Positions 31,236 to 40,454 are shown, numbered from the stretch's first letter. The stretch is DNA of 64,000 nt from Corallincola platygyrae (GCF_039544265.1 NZ_BAABLI010000008.1:1-64000), one strand, 5' to 3'. Notes: a model not told the origin generated them from the letters alone. A program made the numbers and translations.

Positions 31236-33476
31236 TTAACTGAGATCCTGCGGATCTATATCCAGCGACCAGCGCACCTTGCGGCTTTGCGGCCAGCTTT
31301 CTATTTGACTGAGCAACGGGTAAATCCATTGATGTAGCTGCTTTCGGGTACTGGCTTCCAGTAATAACTGCCACCGGTATCGACCCGCTTTTCGCTCCAT
31401 TGGTGCCGGCATCGGCCCCAAAATATTAACCATATCGCTGCTAGTTGCAGGTGCCGGAATGGTTTGCTGAAGGGCTTGAACTATGGTCGCCAGCAATTGT
31501 TCTGCTTCATTAGATTGATGTGCTTCGGCACGAAACAGGGCCAGGTGAGAAAAGGGTGGAAGCAGCGCTTCTTTTCGCTCAGATAATGCTGTGCGCGCGA
31601 AATGGCCGTAGCCATTATTGAGCAGATCCTGCAATAAAAGGTGTTCCGGGTGGTGAGTCTGCAATACCAGAGTGCCCGGTTTACCTGCTCGTCCGGCCCT
31701 TCCTGCCACCTGAGTAATTAATTGCCCCAGCCGTTCCGGTGCGCGGAAATCTGCACTGAACAGGGCGCCGTCCACGTCCATAATCACGACTAAAGTGACT
31801 TCGGGGAAATGGTGGCCTTTGGCTAACATTTGGGTACCGAGCAATAGCTTGGCTTCACCGCGACGGATCTGCCTCAAGTAATTATCCAGCGATCCCTTAC
31901 GTCGGGTGCTGTCGCGGTCGATGCGAACGCAGGGATGGTCTGGGAAGTGGCGTTGCAGCGCTTGCTCTAGTTGTTCGGTACCCAGCCCCTTGCCAACGAG
32001 GCGGGTAGAACCGCACTCCGAACATTGATGGGGTATGGGTCGCTGGCTGCCGCAGTGGTGGCATTGCAGGTAGCCCTGCTTTTGATGCAACGTGTAGTAG
32101 GCATCACAACGTTGGCAATCTTCTAAATGACCACATTCATGGCAGATCAGAGCGGCTGCATAGCCGCGGCGATTGAGGAAGATCAGAACCTGGCCGTCGG
32201 CGTCCAGGTGTTGCCTTATAGACCCTAGCAGCTCTGGGCTAAAGCCTTGATCCAGTGGCCGGCCTTTAATGTCAATTAGCTGGTGTTTTACCGTTTCTGC
32301 GCCACCGGCCCGCACCTTTAATTGGAGGTGGTGATAACGACCGCTCAAGGCGTTCTGCAGGGTTTCCAACGCGGGGGTGGCAGAGCCTAAAATCAGTGGT
32401 AGTTTTTCTCGTTGTGCCCGAGCAACGGCCAGATCGCGAGCATGGTAACGATATCCTTCCTGCTGCTTGAGGCTAAGATCATGTTCTTCATCGACAATGA
32501 TCATACCCAGGTTGTGGCAGGGGCAGAAGATGGCTGAGCGGGTACCAATGATAATTCCTGCACGTCCCTCTTTGGCCTGCAACCAGGCATCAAGACGTTC
32601 GGTATCATTTAAGCCGGAATGCATCACGGCCACTGGGCAGTTGAATCGCTGGCTGAAGCGTTGCAGGGTTTGTGGCGTCAGGCCAATTTCAGGCACCAAT
32701 ACCAATACCTGCTTGCCTGCTTCAAGTATCGGCGCCATCGCCTGCAGGTACACTTCAGTCTTGCCGCTGCCGGTGATCCCTTCCAGTAGGAAAGGCTGAA
32801 ACTGGTCGCTGGTTTGTCGTATCGCCGCCACAGCAGTGGCTTGCTCGGCGTTTAAGCAAGGTGCATCTGAACTGATTTCAAGGGTTTTAGCCCAGTTTTT
32901 ATCGCCGCTGGCCTGCTCAAACGAAACCGCCAGCCCTTTTCTGACCATGGCAGTTAATGCGCTGCGACTGATCTCATGGTCATTAAGTTGCTCATCAGTC
33001 AGTGGCTGGCTCACTTTTAGCAGGCCGAAGATCTGTTGTTGAGATTTGGCGCGTTTTAGGTCTTCGGCTGTTATACGCTCACCATCAGCAGTCAACTTCC
33101 AAAAGCGTTGACCTGGCACTGCGGCAGGCGAGCCATCTCTGATCTTGGCTGGCAGGGTACTGAACAGAGCATCTCCCACCGGGTGTTGGTAGTAGCCGGC
33201 ACTCCACTTGGATAGCTGCCATACCTCAGGGCTGAGCAATGGCTCCGGATCCAGTTTGTCGATAACCGTTTTTACCTGATTGGCGTCCCACTCTGATTCT
33301 GTGCTGTGTTCAACCAGGATCCCAATGCGCGTTGATTTACCAAAAGGGACTTTGATCCTGCTACCCACTGGCCACTGAGCGATGTCGGCGCCTTCTGGCA
33401 ACCGATAATCAAACAGGCGCCGCATCGGCACAGGCAGGGCGACACGGATAAACTGGCTGGTGGGAGTGGTCGACAT
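31236..33476 (-). CDS. priA: Primosomal protein N' (replication restart helicase PriA)
   Basis: PriA restarts collapsed replication forks. The 746-residue protein has the N-terminal 3'-end-binding domain (FIRVALPVPMRRLFDYRLPE), helicase Walker A GITGSGKTEVYLQ, DEEH box MIIVDEEHDLS, and the zinc-binding Cys cluster CHECGHLEDCQRCDAYYTL and CHHCGSQRPIPHQCSECG, then helicase motifs V-VI and the C-terminal domain. The ATG at 33476 starts MSTTPTSQF, in line with other PriA proteins; a TTG 15 bases earlier is less likely. It diverges from rpmE, a neighbour pair conserved in gammaproteobacteria. Confidence 0.95.
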   Translation of the reverse strand: MSTTPTSQFIRVALPVPMRRLFDYRLPEGADIAQWPVGSRIKVPFGKSTRIGILVEHSTESEWDANQVKTVIDKLDPEPLLSPEVWQLSKWSAGYYQHPVGDALFSTLPAKIRDGSPAAVPGQRFWKLTADGERITAEDLKRAKSQQQIFGLLKVSQPLTDEQLNDHEISRSALTAMVRKGLAVSFEQASGDKNWAKTLEISSDAPCLNAEQATAVAAIRQTSDQFQPFLLEGITGSGKTEVYLQAMAPILEAGKQVLVLVPEIGLTPQTLQRFSQRFNCPVAVMHSGLNDTERLDAWLQAKEGRAGIIIGTRSAIFCPCHNLGMIIVDEEHDLSLKQQEGYRYHARDLAVARAQREKLPLILGSATPALETLQNALSGRYHHLQLKVRAGGAETVKHQLIDIKGRPLDQGFSPELLGSIRQHLDADGQVLIFLNRRGYAAALICHECGHLEDCQRCDAYYTLHQKQGYLQCHHCGSQRPIPHQCSECGSTRLVGKGLGTEQLEQALQRHFPDHPCVRIDRDSTRRKGSLDNYLRQIRRGEAKLLLGTQMLAKGHHFPEVTLVVIMDVDGALFSADFRAPERLGQLITQVAGRAGRAGKPGTLVLQTHHPEHLLLQDLLNNGYGHFARTALSERKEALLPPFSHLALFRAEAHQSNEAEQLLATIVQALQQTIPAPATSSDMVNILGPMPAPMERKAGRYRWQLLLEASTRKQLHQWIYPLLSQIESWPQSRKVRWSLDIDPQDLS

Positions 33477-33724
33477 CAGACCTGCTTGCAATGGATTTAA
33501 TTAGGCGAAAATACCCAGAGCAATTAAGAATAACAAGCGACCTATCGACATCCTGCACGCTGATCAGACATGTTTAGTTAAAATTGTTCATTATTTTACC
33601 AATAGCGCTTGATCGATCTGAGGGGGCTCCTGTATCATTCGCGACCCTAATTTAACGTGAAATACGTGTGGTGTCTGGCACAACAAGGTGACCAGATAGC
33701 GACGCGGCCTATTGAGGTAATCCC

Positions 33725-33940
33725 ATGAAAGATGGTATCCATCCTGATTACGCAGAAGTAACTGCGACTTGTTCTTGCGGCAACGTAATGAAGATCCGTT
33801 CTACTGTAGGTAAAGACCTGCACTTGGACGTATGCTCTGAGTGTCACCCGTTCTACACTGGTAAGCAGAAAGAAGCTGCTTCTGGTGGCCGTGTTGACCG
33901 CTTCAAGAAGCGTTTTGGTTCTCTCAGCACCAAGAAGTAA
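33725..33940 (+). CDS. rpmE: 50S ribosomal protein L31, zinc-binding type
   Basis: The 71-residue protein has the RpmE zinc motif: CSCG at 16-19 and CSECHPFYTGKQ at 37 onward, i.e. CxC plus CxxC, so it is the zinc-containing (C+) form rather than YkgM. KRFGSLSTKK ends the chain. Codon use is highly biased. TTGAGGT lies upstream and a terminator follows at 33969. Confidence 0.96.
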   Translation: MKDGIHPDYAEVTATCSCGNVMKIRSTVGKDLHLDVCSECHPFYTGKQKEAASGGRVDRFKKRFGSLSTKK

Positions 33941-33968
33941 TTGTTGCTGTCGAACGACAGAATTTCGC

Positions 33969-33996
33969 AAAGGCGCCTTTATGGCGCCTTTGTTTT
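33969..33996 (+). terminator. Rho-independent terminator of rpmE
   Basis: AAAGGCGCC (33969-33977), loop TTTAT, GGCGCCTTT (33983-33991), then GTTTT. A nine-base stem beginning 29 bases after the stop. Confidence 0.85.
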
Positions 33997-34009
33997 ATCC
34001 GGTGCATAC

Positions 34010-34181
34010 TAGGGGCTGTTGACCTTTACTGTCTGTTTTTGCTGCCCGAAGGGTTCGTTGAAACACGTTCTGCGCTGCGTTATTCACTACTTACTTAGAT
34101 CGCTAAGTTACGTAGCTCATTCCTTGCTCAAAACGTGTTTCATTCGAACAAAATCCATACACGAAAGGTCAACAGCCCCTA
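34010..34181. mobile_element. 172-bp palindromic MITE-like repeat element
   Basis: The ends are a perfect 17-bp terminal inverted repeat: TAGGGGCTGTTGACCTT (34010-34026) and AAGGTCAACAGCCCCTA (34165-34181). The interior is also a long imperfect palindrome; for example AAACACGTT near 34060 faces AACGTGTTT near 34133, and GATCGCTAAGTTACGTAGC lies in the centre. It encodes nothing credible. Long palindromes with this kind of end occur as repeated elements in related marine genera. It may be mobilised by a transposase elsewhere in the genome. Confidence 0.75.
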
Positions 34182-34212
34182 ATCCCCATTCCATCAGATA
34201 GAGAGATTGATA

Positions 34213-35007
34213 GTGTTGAAGTTTTTGTTCACCTGCGTTGCCTCTCTGCTGTTATTTTCCCCTCTTGTATTGGCCGTGCCCTGTATTCCGGTGGAGTACA
34301 ACGACAGTGGTTTTGTCAAAACCATCAATGACGGTGACACCTTTACCCTGCAGGATGGTCGACGAATCCGCCTGGTAGGTATTGATGCCCCTGAAGTGGA
34401 TCATCTTCAACCTGAGAAGTCACAGCCGTTGGCGGTGCCTGCGAAGGAGCTTCTGACCCAATTGTTACCTGCGGGTACGCCAGTAAAGATGCGTTTGGAT
34501 CTGCGGGAGAAAGATAAATATGGTCGGACCTTGGCGGTGGTGGTCAATCAAAGCAATATCAATGTCTCTGAGGTGTTGATTAAAGCTGGCTTAGCACGTC
34601 CCTACTGGATCCCTCCCAACTATTTTGGTTGGCGCTGTTATCAGTTGCACGAGCGTGAAGCACGTGCGCAGCGGGTCGGTTTATGGGGGCTGCCCGTAAA
34701 TCAGCCGCGGAGTGCAGTCAGCGTATTACCAGAGCAGCGCCGTCAAGTCGATGTGGTTGGCAAGATCACCAAAGTGGAAGAGTCGGCGAAAACGCTCTGG
34801 CTAGTATTAGATAACCGCATCTATGTCGGTATCGCGAAAGAACATCTACCGTTATTCGAAGATTTGGCGTTACGGGCACAGCTGATGGAAACAGTGCGAA
34901 TAACAGGCAAGGTGTACCAGGCTTATGACAAACTACGCATGACCCTGGAACATCCCTGGCAGTTGGCATTCATTGAAAAAACAATTCCTGTCAGAACTGA
35001 TAGTTAA
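34213..35007 (+). CDS. Secreted staphylococcal-nuclease-like (SNase/thermonuclease) protein
   Basis: The product has a signal peptide (LKFLFTCVASLLLFSPLVLA) followed by an SNase domain (about 25-160): FVKTINDGDTFTLQDGRRIRLVGIDAPEVD, where Asp and Arg of the active site are visible, then DKYGRTLAVV and NVSEVLIKAGLARPYW. The C-terminal 90 residues form a second beta domain (VVGKITKVEESAKTLWLVLDNR), possibly OB-fold-like. It probably degrades extracellular or periplasmic DNA and RNA. The start is uncertain: GTG at 34213 (used here) or TTG at 34207/34216; no ATG is available. Its last 17 bases overlap the convergent sulfotransferase gene. Confidence 0.82.
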   Translation: MLKFLFTCVASLLLFSPLVLAVPCIPVEYNDSGFVKTINDGDTFTLQDGRRIRLVGIDAPEVDHLQPEKSQPLAVPAKELLTQLLPAGTPVKMRLDLREKDKYGRTLAVVVNQSNINVSEVLIKAGLARPYWIPPNYFGWRCYQLHEREARAQRVGLWGLPVNQPRSAVSVLPEQRRQVDVVGKITKVEESAKTLWLVLDNRIYVGIAKEHLPLFEDLALRAQLMETVRITGKVYQAYDKLRMTLEHPWQLAFIEKTIPVRTDS

Positions 35008-35671
35008 ACAGGGAAACCTGTTTTGAAAACAATTCTCCAACTCTCTTTTTTAACGGCTCGGAAAACATCTCGCGGTAGTTTTTTGTTTTGCGGAACGAGC
35101 CCTTGGCATTGGGTAAACTGAGCTCGGGCAAGCCAAAGCGCTCTGACAGGTCTGCCATTGCCTCGTCCATCTGCTCGAACTGATAGACCTTATCGACAGC
35201 AATCTCATCATTGATGGTGTACACCTGCCAACTGCGCAGGTTAATCGCAGCTGCGGCCTCATTTTCTATAAATTCGTCCAGGCTCGGGCGTGGCTCCTGG
35301 CGGCAACGCCAAAAATAAAGAGAGATGACTTTGTCCCAGGGGTTACGTTCAAAACAGAACTTGTAGTAACTCTGCCAAATATCTTCACCAATGAGCTCTC
35401 GAACCTCTGCTGCCCGAATGTGGTTGTAAAATCGCCTGGGTTTGCCTTTCAGCAAATTGATCCAATCTCCCTGGCTGTAATGACTCAGAGGCACGAGGCA
35501 ATGCTGAGCACTTCTGCCACCTAGCTCACGGCTCTTGGATTCATCGGTAGGTGTAACTCGGGTAATGATGTCTTCACCACCACAATGCTGGCGTAGAGCA
35601 AGTTCAATACTGGTTCCTGCAGTCTTGTTTGTTTTCAGGAAAATGAACTTATGTTTGTGAGAAATGATCAT
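34991..35671 (-). CDS. Sulfotransferase-family protein (Sulfotransfer_2 type)
   Basis: The 226-residue protein has the two PAPS-binding motifs of the family. The 5'-phosphosulphate loop is KFIFLKTNKTAGTSIELAL near residues 8-26 (K-x-x-x-T/S-A-G-T/S), and the 3'-phosphate motif is CFERNPWDKVISLYFW near 105-120. In bacteria such enzymes sulphate surface glycans or small molecules; the acceptor is unknown. It stands alone, tail-to-tail with the nuclease gene (17-base overlap), in an accessory-looking stretch next to a MITE. It may be horizontally acquired, though base composition does not prove this. Confidence 0.78.
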   Translation of the reverse strand: MIISHKHKFIFLKTNKTAGTSIELALRQHCGGEDIITRVTPTDESKSRELGGRSAQHCLVPLSHYSQGDWINLLKGKPRRFYNHIRAAEVRELIGEDIWQSYYKFCFERNPWDKVISLYFWRCRQEPRPSLDEFIENEAAAAINLRSWQVYTINDEIAVDKVYQFEQMDEAMADLSERFGLPELSLPNAKGSFRKTKNYREMFSEPLKKRVGELFSKQVSLFNYQF

Positions 35672-35843
35672 CAGACAGTCCCTGTAACAACAGCTATCTG
35701 ATTAAAATTAGAACAATCTGATGACCCCCCCCATCTTTTACATCAAATTGATTTAGATCAATTGATTTGGGGCATATACCTTTTTGGTTGTAACAACATG
35801 TCTGTTCAACGTTGAGGTGTAGGAAAGTTTTGACTAACATTAG

Positions 35844-35861
35844 ACCGACTAATCAGTCGGT
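35844..35861. promoter_or_regulatory. TetR-family operator palindrome upstream of the aldehyde dehydrogenase
   Basis: ACCGACTAATCAGTCGGT is an inverted repeat (ACCGACT/AGTCGGT, 4-base centre) of the type bound by TetR regulators of the AcrR/PsrA-like class. It lies 66 bases before the dehydrogenase ATG; the TetR gene follows that gene, so an autoregulated operon is likely. Confidence 0.7.
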
Positions 35862-35927
35862 TTTTTTCTTGATTTAATGCCAGATACTGACTGAAAACTA
35901 CAGACATTCATCTCCCGGGAGATAGTT

Positions 35928-37412
35928 ATGGGTTATCAGAGTGAGTCAGCTGTCTCGTCGACCGAAAACAAAGTGACCTCAATTACGTCAGTTCAGGAAA
36001 GCAATGACAGGCCAGCGATGGAAGAATCATTAAAACAGCTGCTTGGGCGCCAGCGTAACGCTTTTGACGCCAGTCCCTACCCCAACGCTGCCACTCGAAT
36101 CGCCAAGCTGAAAGCACTTAAACATGAGTTATTGCAACATCAACAGCAGCTCGCAGAGGCGATGAGCCAAGATTACGGTTATCGTTCGCAAGAAGATTCC
36201 ATGTTTGGCGATCTGTTGCCCTCAGTGCAAAGCATTGGTTATCAGATCCGTCACCTGAAGAAGTGGATGAAACCTTCGCGTCGGCATGCAGGGTTACTGC
36301 TGGCACCCGCCAGCGTCAAAGTGATACATCAGCCACTGGGCGTGATCGGAGTTATCGTGCCGTGGAACTTCCCTCTGACCTTGTCGTTGCCGCCTTTGGC
36401 AACGGCCATTGCCGCAGGTAATCGTGCCATGCTGAAGATGTCAGAATTCACTCCCAACACCAATGCCGTGCTCAAATCACTGCTGGCCAAGGTATTTGTG
36501 GAAGAGGAAGTCGCGGTGATTGAGGGGGAAGCGGATGTTGCCCAGGTGTTCTCGAAACTGCCATTTGATCACTTACTGTTTACCGGCTCTACCACGGTTG
36601 GCCGCCATGTAATGCGAGCAGCGGCTGACAACCTGACCCCGGTGACTCTGGAACTAGGGGGCAAGTCTCCCGCGATTATTGCGCCAGATATGCCAATAGA
36701 AAAAGCGGTTGAGCGTATGATCTACGGTAAGACGCTGAATGCCGGTCAGATATGTGTTTCTCCGGATTACGTTCTCTGCCCAGAAGACAAGGTGCGTGCG
36801 TTTTGTGATGCCTTTGTGGCACGTTTCAAGCAGATGTATCCAGCGCCGACTCAGCGTGATTACAGCTGTGTGGTGAATGAACGGCAATATGAACGCCTTA
36901 ATGGATGGCTTGAGGATGCAAAAGAGAAAGGCGCTGAAGTACTCCCTTGTGGTGACATTGGCAGTGCTGATGCCCGTCATATGGCCCCGCAACTGTTGCT
37001 GAACGTCAACGATGATATGACAGTGATGCAGCAGGAGATCTTTGGTCCATTGCTGCCGGTTATCGCTTATCGCACAATTGATGAAGCCTTGGCGTACGTG
37101 CAGGCACGGCCGAGGCCGCTGGCGCTGTATCTGATGTCATTTGACCGTCAATTGCAGCAGCGCATAGCGACAGAAACCCATTCCGGTGGGGTTTGTATCA
37201 ATGACACGGTATTTCATGTGGCTGCCGATGATGCGCCATTCGGTGGTATTGGACCATCAGGCATGGGGCATTATCACGGCAAAGAGGGTTTTCTGACTTT
37301 CTCCAAGGCAAAAACCATTCTGACTCAGGGACGTTTTGCGTCGTCAATCCTGGTTCATCCGCCATATGGTAAATGGTTGCAGCGCATGTTGGTTAAATGG
37401 TTTATGCGGTAG
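35928..37412 (+). CDS. Coniferyl-aldehyde-dehydrogenase-like aldehyde dehydrogenase
   Basis: The 494-residue NAD(P)-dependent dehydrogenase oxidises a fatty or aromatic aldehyde. The ALDH motifs are VIVPWNFPLTLSLPPLATA, FTGSTTVGRHVM, the glutamate motif LELGGKSP, and the catalytic Cys in NAGQICVSPDYVL, with a hydrophobic C-terminal tail (LVHPPYGKWLQRMLVKWF). This order resembles coniferyl aldehyde dehydrogenases (CalB-like) and AlkH-type enzymes that dock to membranes. GGGAG precedes the ATG. A TetR gene starts 4 bases after its stop and a palindromic operator lies upstream. Confidence 0.85.
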   Translation: MGYQSESAVSSTENKVTSITSVQESNDRPAMEESLKQLLGRQRNAFDASPYPNAATRIAKLKALKHELLQHQQQLAEAMSQDYGYRSQEDSMFGDLLPSVQSIGYQIRHLKKWMKPSRRHAGLLLAPASVKVIHQPLGVIGVIVPWNFPLTLSLPPLATAIAAGNRAMLKMSEFTPNTNAVLKSLLAKVFVEEEVAVIEGEADVAQVFSKLPFDHLLFTGSTTVGRHVMRAAADNLTPVTLELGGKSPAIIAPDMPIEKAVERMIYGKTLNAGQICVSPDYVLCPEDKVRAFCDAFVARFKQMYPAPTQRDYSCVVNERQYERLNGWLEDAKEKGAEVLPCGDIGSADARHMAPQLLLNVNDDMTVMQQEIFGPLLPVIAYRTIDEALAYVQARPRPLALYLMSFDRQLQQRIATETHSGGVCINDTVFHVAADDAPFGGIGPSGMGHYHGKEGFLTFSKAKTILTQGRFASSILVHPPYGKWLQRMLVKWFMR

Positions 37413-37415
37413 GGC

Positions 37416-38003
37416 GTGTCGATGTCGTTATCTAAGAGAGAAATGATACTCGCTGCTGCGCTCGAGCTGTTTACCGAGCGCGGCTTCCAGGCCACATCGA
37501 CGGCCTTAATAGCCAAGACTGCTGGCGTTGCCACGGGCACCCTGTTTCACCATTTTGAGTCGAAAGAGGCATTGATAAACCAGCTGTATCTGGACATTAA
37601 ACTGGCCATGGCGACAGCCATGGTACCCGAGAAATCGATGTCGTCTTTGAGCAGCGTCGAACAACTCAAGGTAGCCGCAGCAGTGCTTTGGCGCCAGGCT
37701 CTCGAATGGTGTATTACCCATCATAAAGAGGCGCGCTTTTTTGCCCAGTACAACCATTCACCTTACATCGACAAACAAACCGTCGCGCAGGCACAGACGC
37801 AAGTGCTGGGTTTTGTCACAGAGCTGATTGAGCAGGGACAGGCGATAGCGATATTTAAACCTCTGCCCGCGCCACTGCTTTATGAGGTTTGTCATGGTTT
37901 GATGTTGCAAACCGCGTTTTTCTACATTGAGGCCGAGAGCCGTCCCTCAGAAACGGACATAGAACAGACGTTTGGCTTGCTTTGGGATGCCCTGCATGCA
38001 TAG
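37416..38003 (+). CDS. TetR/AcrR-family transcriptional regulator
   Basis: The 195-residue repressor has the TetR helix-turn-helix at about 5-50 (KREMILAAALELFTERGFQA, TSTALIAKTAGVATGTLFHH, FESKEALI) and a helical ligand-binding C-domain. The neighbouring operator ACCGACT-N4-AGTCGGT is a natural target, which would make it a local regulator of the dehydrogenase operon. Start choice: GTG at 37416 or ATG at 37422, three and five bases or so after the upstream stop. The inducer could be an aldehyde or fatty acid. Confidence 0.85.
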   Translation: MSMSLSKREMILAAALELFTERGFQATSTALIAKTAGVATGTLFHHFESKEALINQLYLDIKLAMATAMVPEKSMSSLSSVEQLKVAAAVLWRQALEWCITHHKEARFFAQYNHSPYIDKQTVAQAQTQVLGFVTELIEQGQAIAIFKPLPAPLLYEVCHGLMLQTAFFYIEAESRPSETDIEQTFGLLWDALHA

Positions 38004-38056
38004 TTAATGAGTCATTTTTGCTTACGGAAAGCAGCGCATATAAAGAGGGTGACACA

Positions 38057-39775
38057 GTGACTCAACCGGCTCCCGTGATACGCCACGGCGCGTATCCGGA
38101 ATTAACGTTGCCTGCCGTTCTGGTAGGTTATTTCCTTGGTGCCATTATTGCAGTCAGTATCGGCTATGCGGCACTGATCCTTGGTTTTTCTATTGAAGGC
38201 TCAGAACTGGCTGCCATCCTGGGTTTTGCCGTTCTACGTGGCATGTTGCGACGCCACAGTATTGTTGAAAACAATGTCACCCAAACCGTCGCCAGTGCCG
38301 TTAATGGTGCATCGTCGGGCATGATGTTTTCAGTACCCGCGCTGTTTATTCTTGGCTATACCGATTTTGACCCCTTGCTGCTGACCTTTGGCTGTATTGC
38401 CGGAGCGTTTCTGGGGATCGCCTTTATTATCCCCCTGCGCAAACAGATGATTGATTACGAGCGTCTGACCTATCCGGGTGGCGTTGCCGTGGCTACCATT
38501 CTCAAATCTCCTGGCGCAGGTGTGCAAAAAGCCAAGCTGCTTGCTGGGGCGGCCATCGTATCGGCTCTTATCCATTTTTGGTCCCAGAGTGCTGGGTTTG
38601 ATAACTGGAATCTGGGTGAGTTAATTGGCCTGCCCGAATATATGAATGGGGTCTGGTACCTGTCGTTGTTGACCGTGGGGGTAGGTTTTATTGCGGGTCG
38701 CGGCGGCATCGCATTTATCATTGGCGGTTTTGTATGTTACTGGTTGTTGGCGCCACTACTCAGCGGTTTCGACCTGCTGCCCGTTGATGCTGACGGCAAC
38801 CCAGTTACATCACCCAATGTATTGCGGGTAGACCTGTACCGACCTGTGGGCATTGGCATGCTGATTGGTGGCGCACTGATGGGTATCGCTTTGGCGCTAC
38901 CTTTGATTATTTCGGCGATCCGTTCGATGCAGAACGCTGCGCGCAGTAAGTCAGTGATTAGCAAAGACGAGATGCCGATTAAGCTGCTTTACATTGCCAT
39001 TGTTGGTGCGGCGATTTTGCTGGCAGTGATGTCGATTCTGTCGACTGAGCATATGGGGCTGGGCCGTGGCCTGTTGATGGCTGTTATGGGTACCCTGTGG
39101 ATCTGGATCGCTGGTGTGATCCTCTCTGAAGCGATTGGCCGCACTAACTGGTCGCCACTCTCCGGGATGACCCTGATCGCCGTAACTATTCTGATTATCA
39201 TCGCCAAAGGCCTGGGAGATACCGAGGCAGTAATTGCGGCTGTGACTTTAGGCGCTGCTGTATGCGTGGCGATGAGTCAGGCCACAGACCTGATGCTTGA
39301 CCTTAAAACTGGCTATCTGGTGGGTGCAACACCAAAGATGCAGCAGATGGGGCAGTTTCTGGGCGCTTGGTTAGGTCCTATTCTGGTGATTGGCTTGATC
39401 ATGGTGCTTCATGAAGCCTATGGCCTTGGCTCAGACAAGCTGCCTGCTCCTCAGGGTCAGGCGTTAGCGAGCATGATAAGCGGTATTCTGGGTGGGGATA
39501 TTCCTACCGAAAAATATCTGGCTGGTGCCGGCATTGGCGCGCTGCTCTCTGCGTTGTCTGGCGGTTTGGGTATTACCGTAGGCTTGGGCTTCTACCTGCC
39601 CTTTAATATTGTGCTGACCTACGCCATCGGTACTGTGTTGCGTGAAGTGTCTGATCGCGTGATGAGGCATAGTTTCAGTGAATCTGTAGGAATACCGTTG
39701 GCGGCCGGCTTGATTGTCGGTGAAGCGCTGGTGGGTGTAGGCTTCGCGATCAGCTACGTTGTGGAGGGCTTCTAA
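38057..39775 (+). CDS. OPT-family oligopeptide transporter
   Basis: The 572-residue integral membrane protein, with about 14-16 helices, belongs to the prokaryotic OPT family of proton-coupled peptide or metal-chelate transporters. Marks are PAVLVGYFLGAIIAVSIGYAA, NNVTQTVASAVNGASSGMMF, LRKQMIDYERLTYPGGVAVA, and near the C-terminus GAGIGALLSALSGGLGITVG. The GTG at 38057 with AGAGGGTGA before it is chosen; a start at 37982 would overlap the TetR gene and add 25 non-matching residues. A small membrane protein gene begins two bases after its stop, suggesting a two-component transporter unit. Confidence 0.85.
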   Translation: MTQPAPVIRHGAYPELTLPAVLVGYFLGAIIAVSIGYAALILGFSIEGSELAAILGFAVLRGMLRRHSIVENNVTQTVASAVNGASSGMMFSVPALFILGYTDFDPLLLTFGCIAGAFLGIAFIIPLRKQMIDYERLTYPGGVAVATILKSPGAGVQKAKLLAGAAIVSALIHFWSQSAGFDNWNLGELIGLPEYMNGVWYLSLLTVGVGFIAGRGGIAFIIGGFVCYWLLAPLLSGFDLLPVDADGNPVTSPNVLRVDLYRPVGIGMLIGGALMGIALALPLIISAIRSMQNAARSKSVISKDEMPIKLLYIAIVGAAILLAVMSILSTEHMGLGRGLLMAVMGTLWIWIAGVILSEAIGRTNWSPLSGMTLIAVTILIIIAKGLGDTEAVIAAVTLGAAVCVAMSQATDLMLDLKTGYLVGATPKMQQMGQFLGAWLGPILVIGLIMVLHEAYGLGSDKLPAPQGQALASMISGILGGDIPTEKYLAGAGIGALLSALSGGLGITVGLGFYLPFNIVLTYAIGTVLREVSDRVMRHSFSESVGIPLAAGLIVGEALVGVGFAISYVVEGF

Positions 39776-39776
39776 T

Positions 39777-40334
39777 ATGTTAGTACTAGGCTACGTATTA
39801 CTGATGGTAGGCGCGCTGACTGCCGCCTTTACTACCTCGCTCGATCCTTCCACATTGCCTTGGGGCTATTATGCATTGGCGATGCTGGTGGGCATCGTTG
39901 GCTTGGTGTTGGTAAAGCGGCACCAGCATCTGGAAGCTAACGATCATACCCAGCTACAGGAAAATCTGGGGCAGTTGAACGAGGCGCTGGGGCGTATTGT
40001 TACTCAGGCCGAAGCCTTGGTTGAGCGTCGCCACGAGTTGCCGGTGCATGAGTACCGATTTGAAATTGACCGCCTGTTCCGTGAAGACCTTAACCAGTTC
40101 GCCGAGGCGCGCTACAGCATACGTCATAGTTGTGGTGTGCAGGTGTTTGCCGATGTGATGTCGCCGTTTGCGGCGGGTGAGCGTTATATCAACCGGATCT
40201 GGTCTGCGTCAGCTGATGGTTATCTGGAAGAAGCAAATAGCTATCTGATGCGAGCCCTTGAGCAGTTTCGTGAAGCAAGAGCGGTGCTTTCTGCAGCGCT
40301 TTCAACGGCCTCTTCCTCCGAAGCCATCAACTGA
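39777..40334 (+). CDS. Small membrane protein co-encoded with the OPT transporter
   Basis: The 185-residue product has two N-terminal membrane helices (about 2-18 and 28-46) followed by a cytoplasmic helical domain of about 135 residues with coiled-coil character (LQENLGQLNEALGRIVTQAEALVERR). No family was recognised. The ATG is two bases after the OPT stop with GGAGGG inside the end of the OPT gene, so translation is coupled and the protein may be an accessory subunit or regulator of the transporter. Confidence 0.7.
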   Translation: MLVLGYVLLMVGALTAAFTTSLDPSTLPWGYYALAMLVGIVGLVLVKRHQHLEANDHTQLQENLGQLNEALGRIVTQAEALVERRHELPVHEYRFEIDRLFREDLNQFAEARYSIRHSCGVQVFADVMSPFAAGERYINRIWSASADGYLEEANSYLMRALEQFREARAVLSAALSTASSSEAIN

Positions 40335-40454
40335 GTTAATCCCTCTTCTGCCCCAGTGTCGGTGGCTTTATGGTCATCGACATATTTCTGTCATCCCAAA
40401 GCGAGATCATAGCCATGATGATTCACTGTTGAGTTATCGTTGTGGGAGGCCTTT

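Noticed and set aside
34019..34201. 60-residue frame inside the palindromic element
   Set aside because: It lies across the terminal repeats of the MITE-like element, has no ribosome site, and the palindrome explains the sequence.
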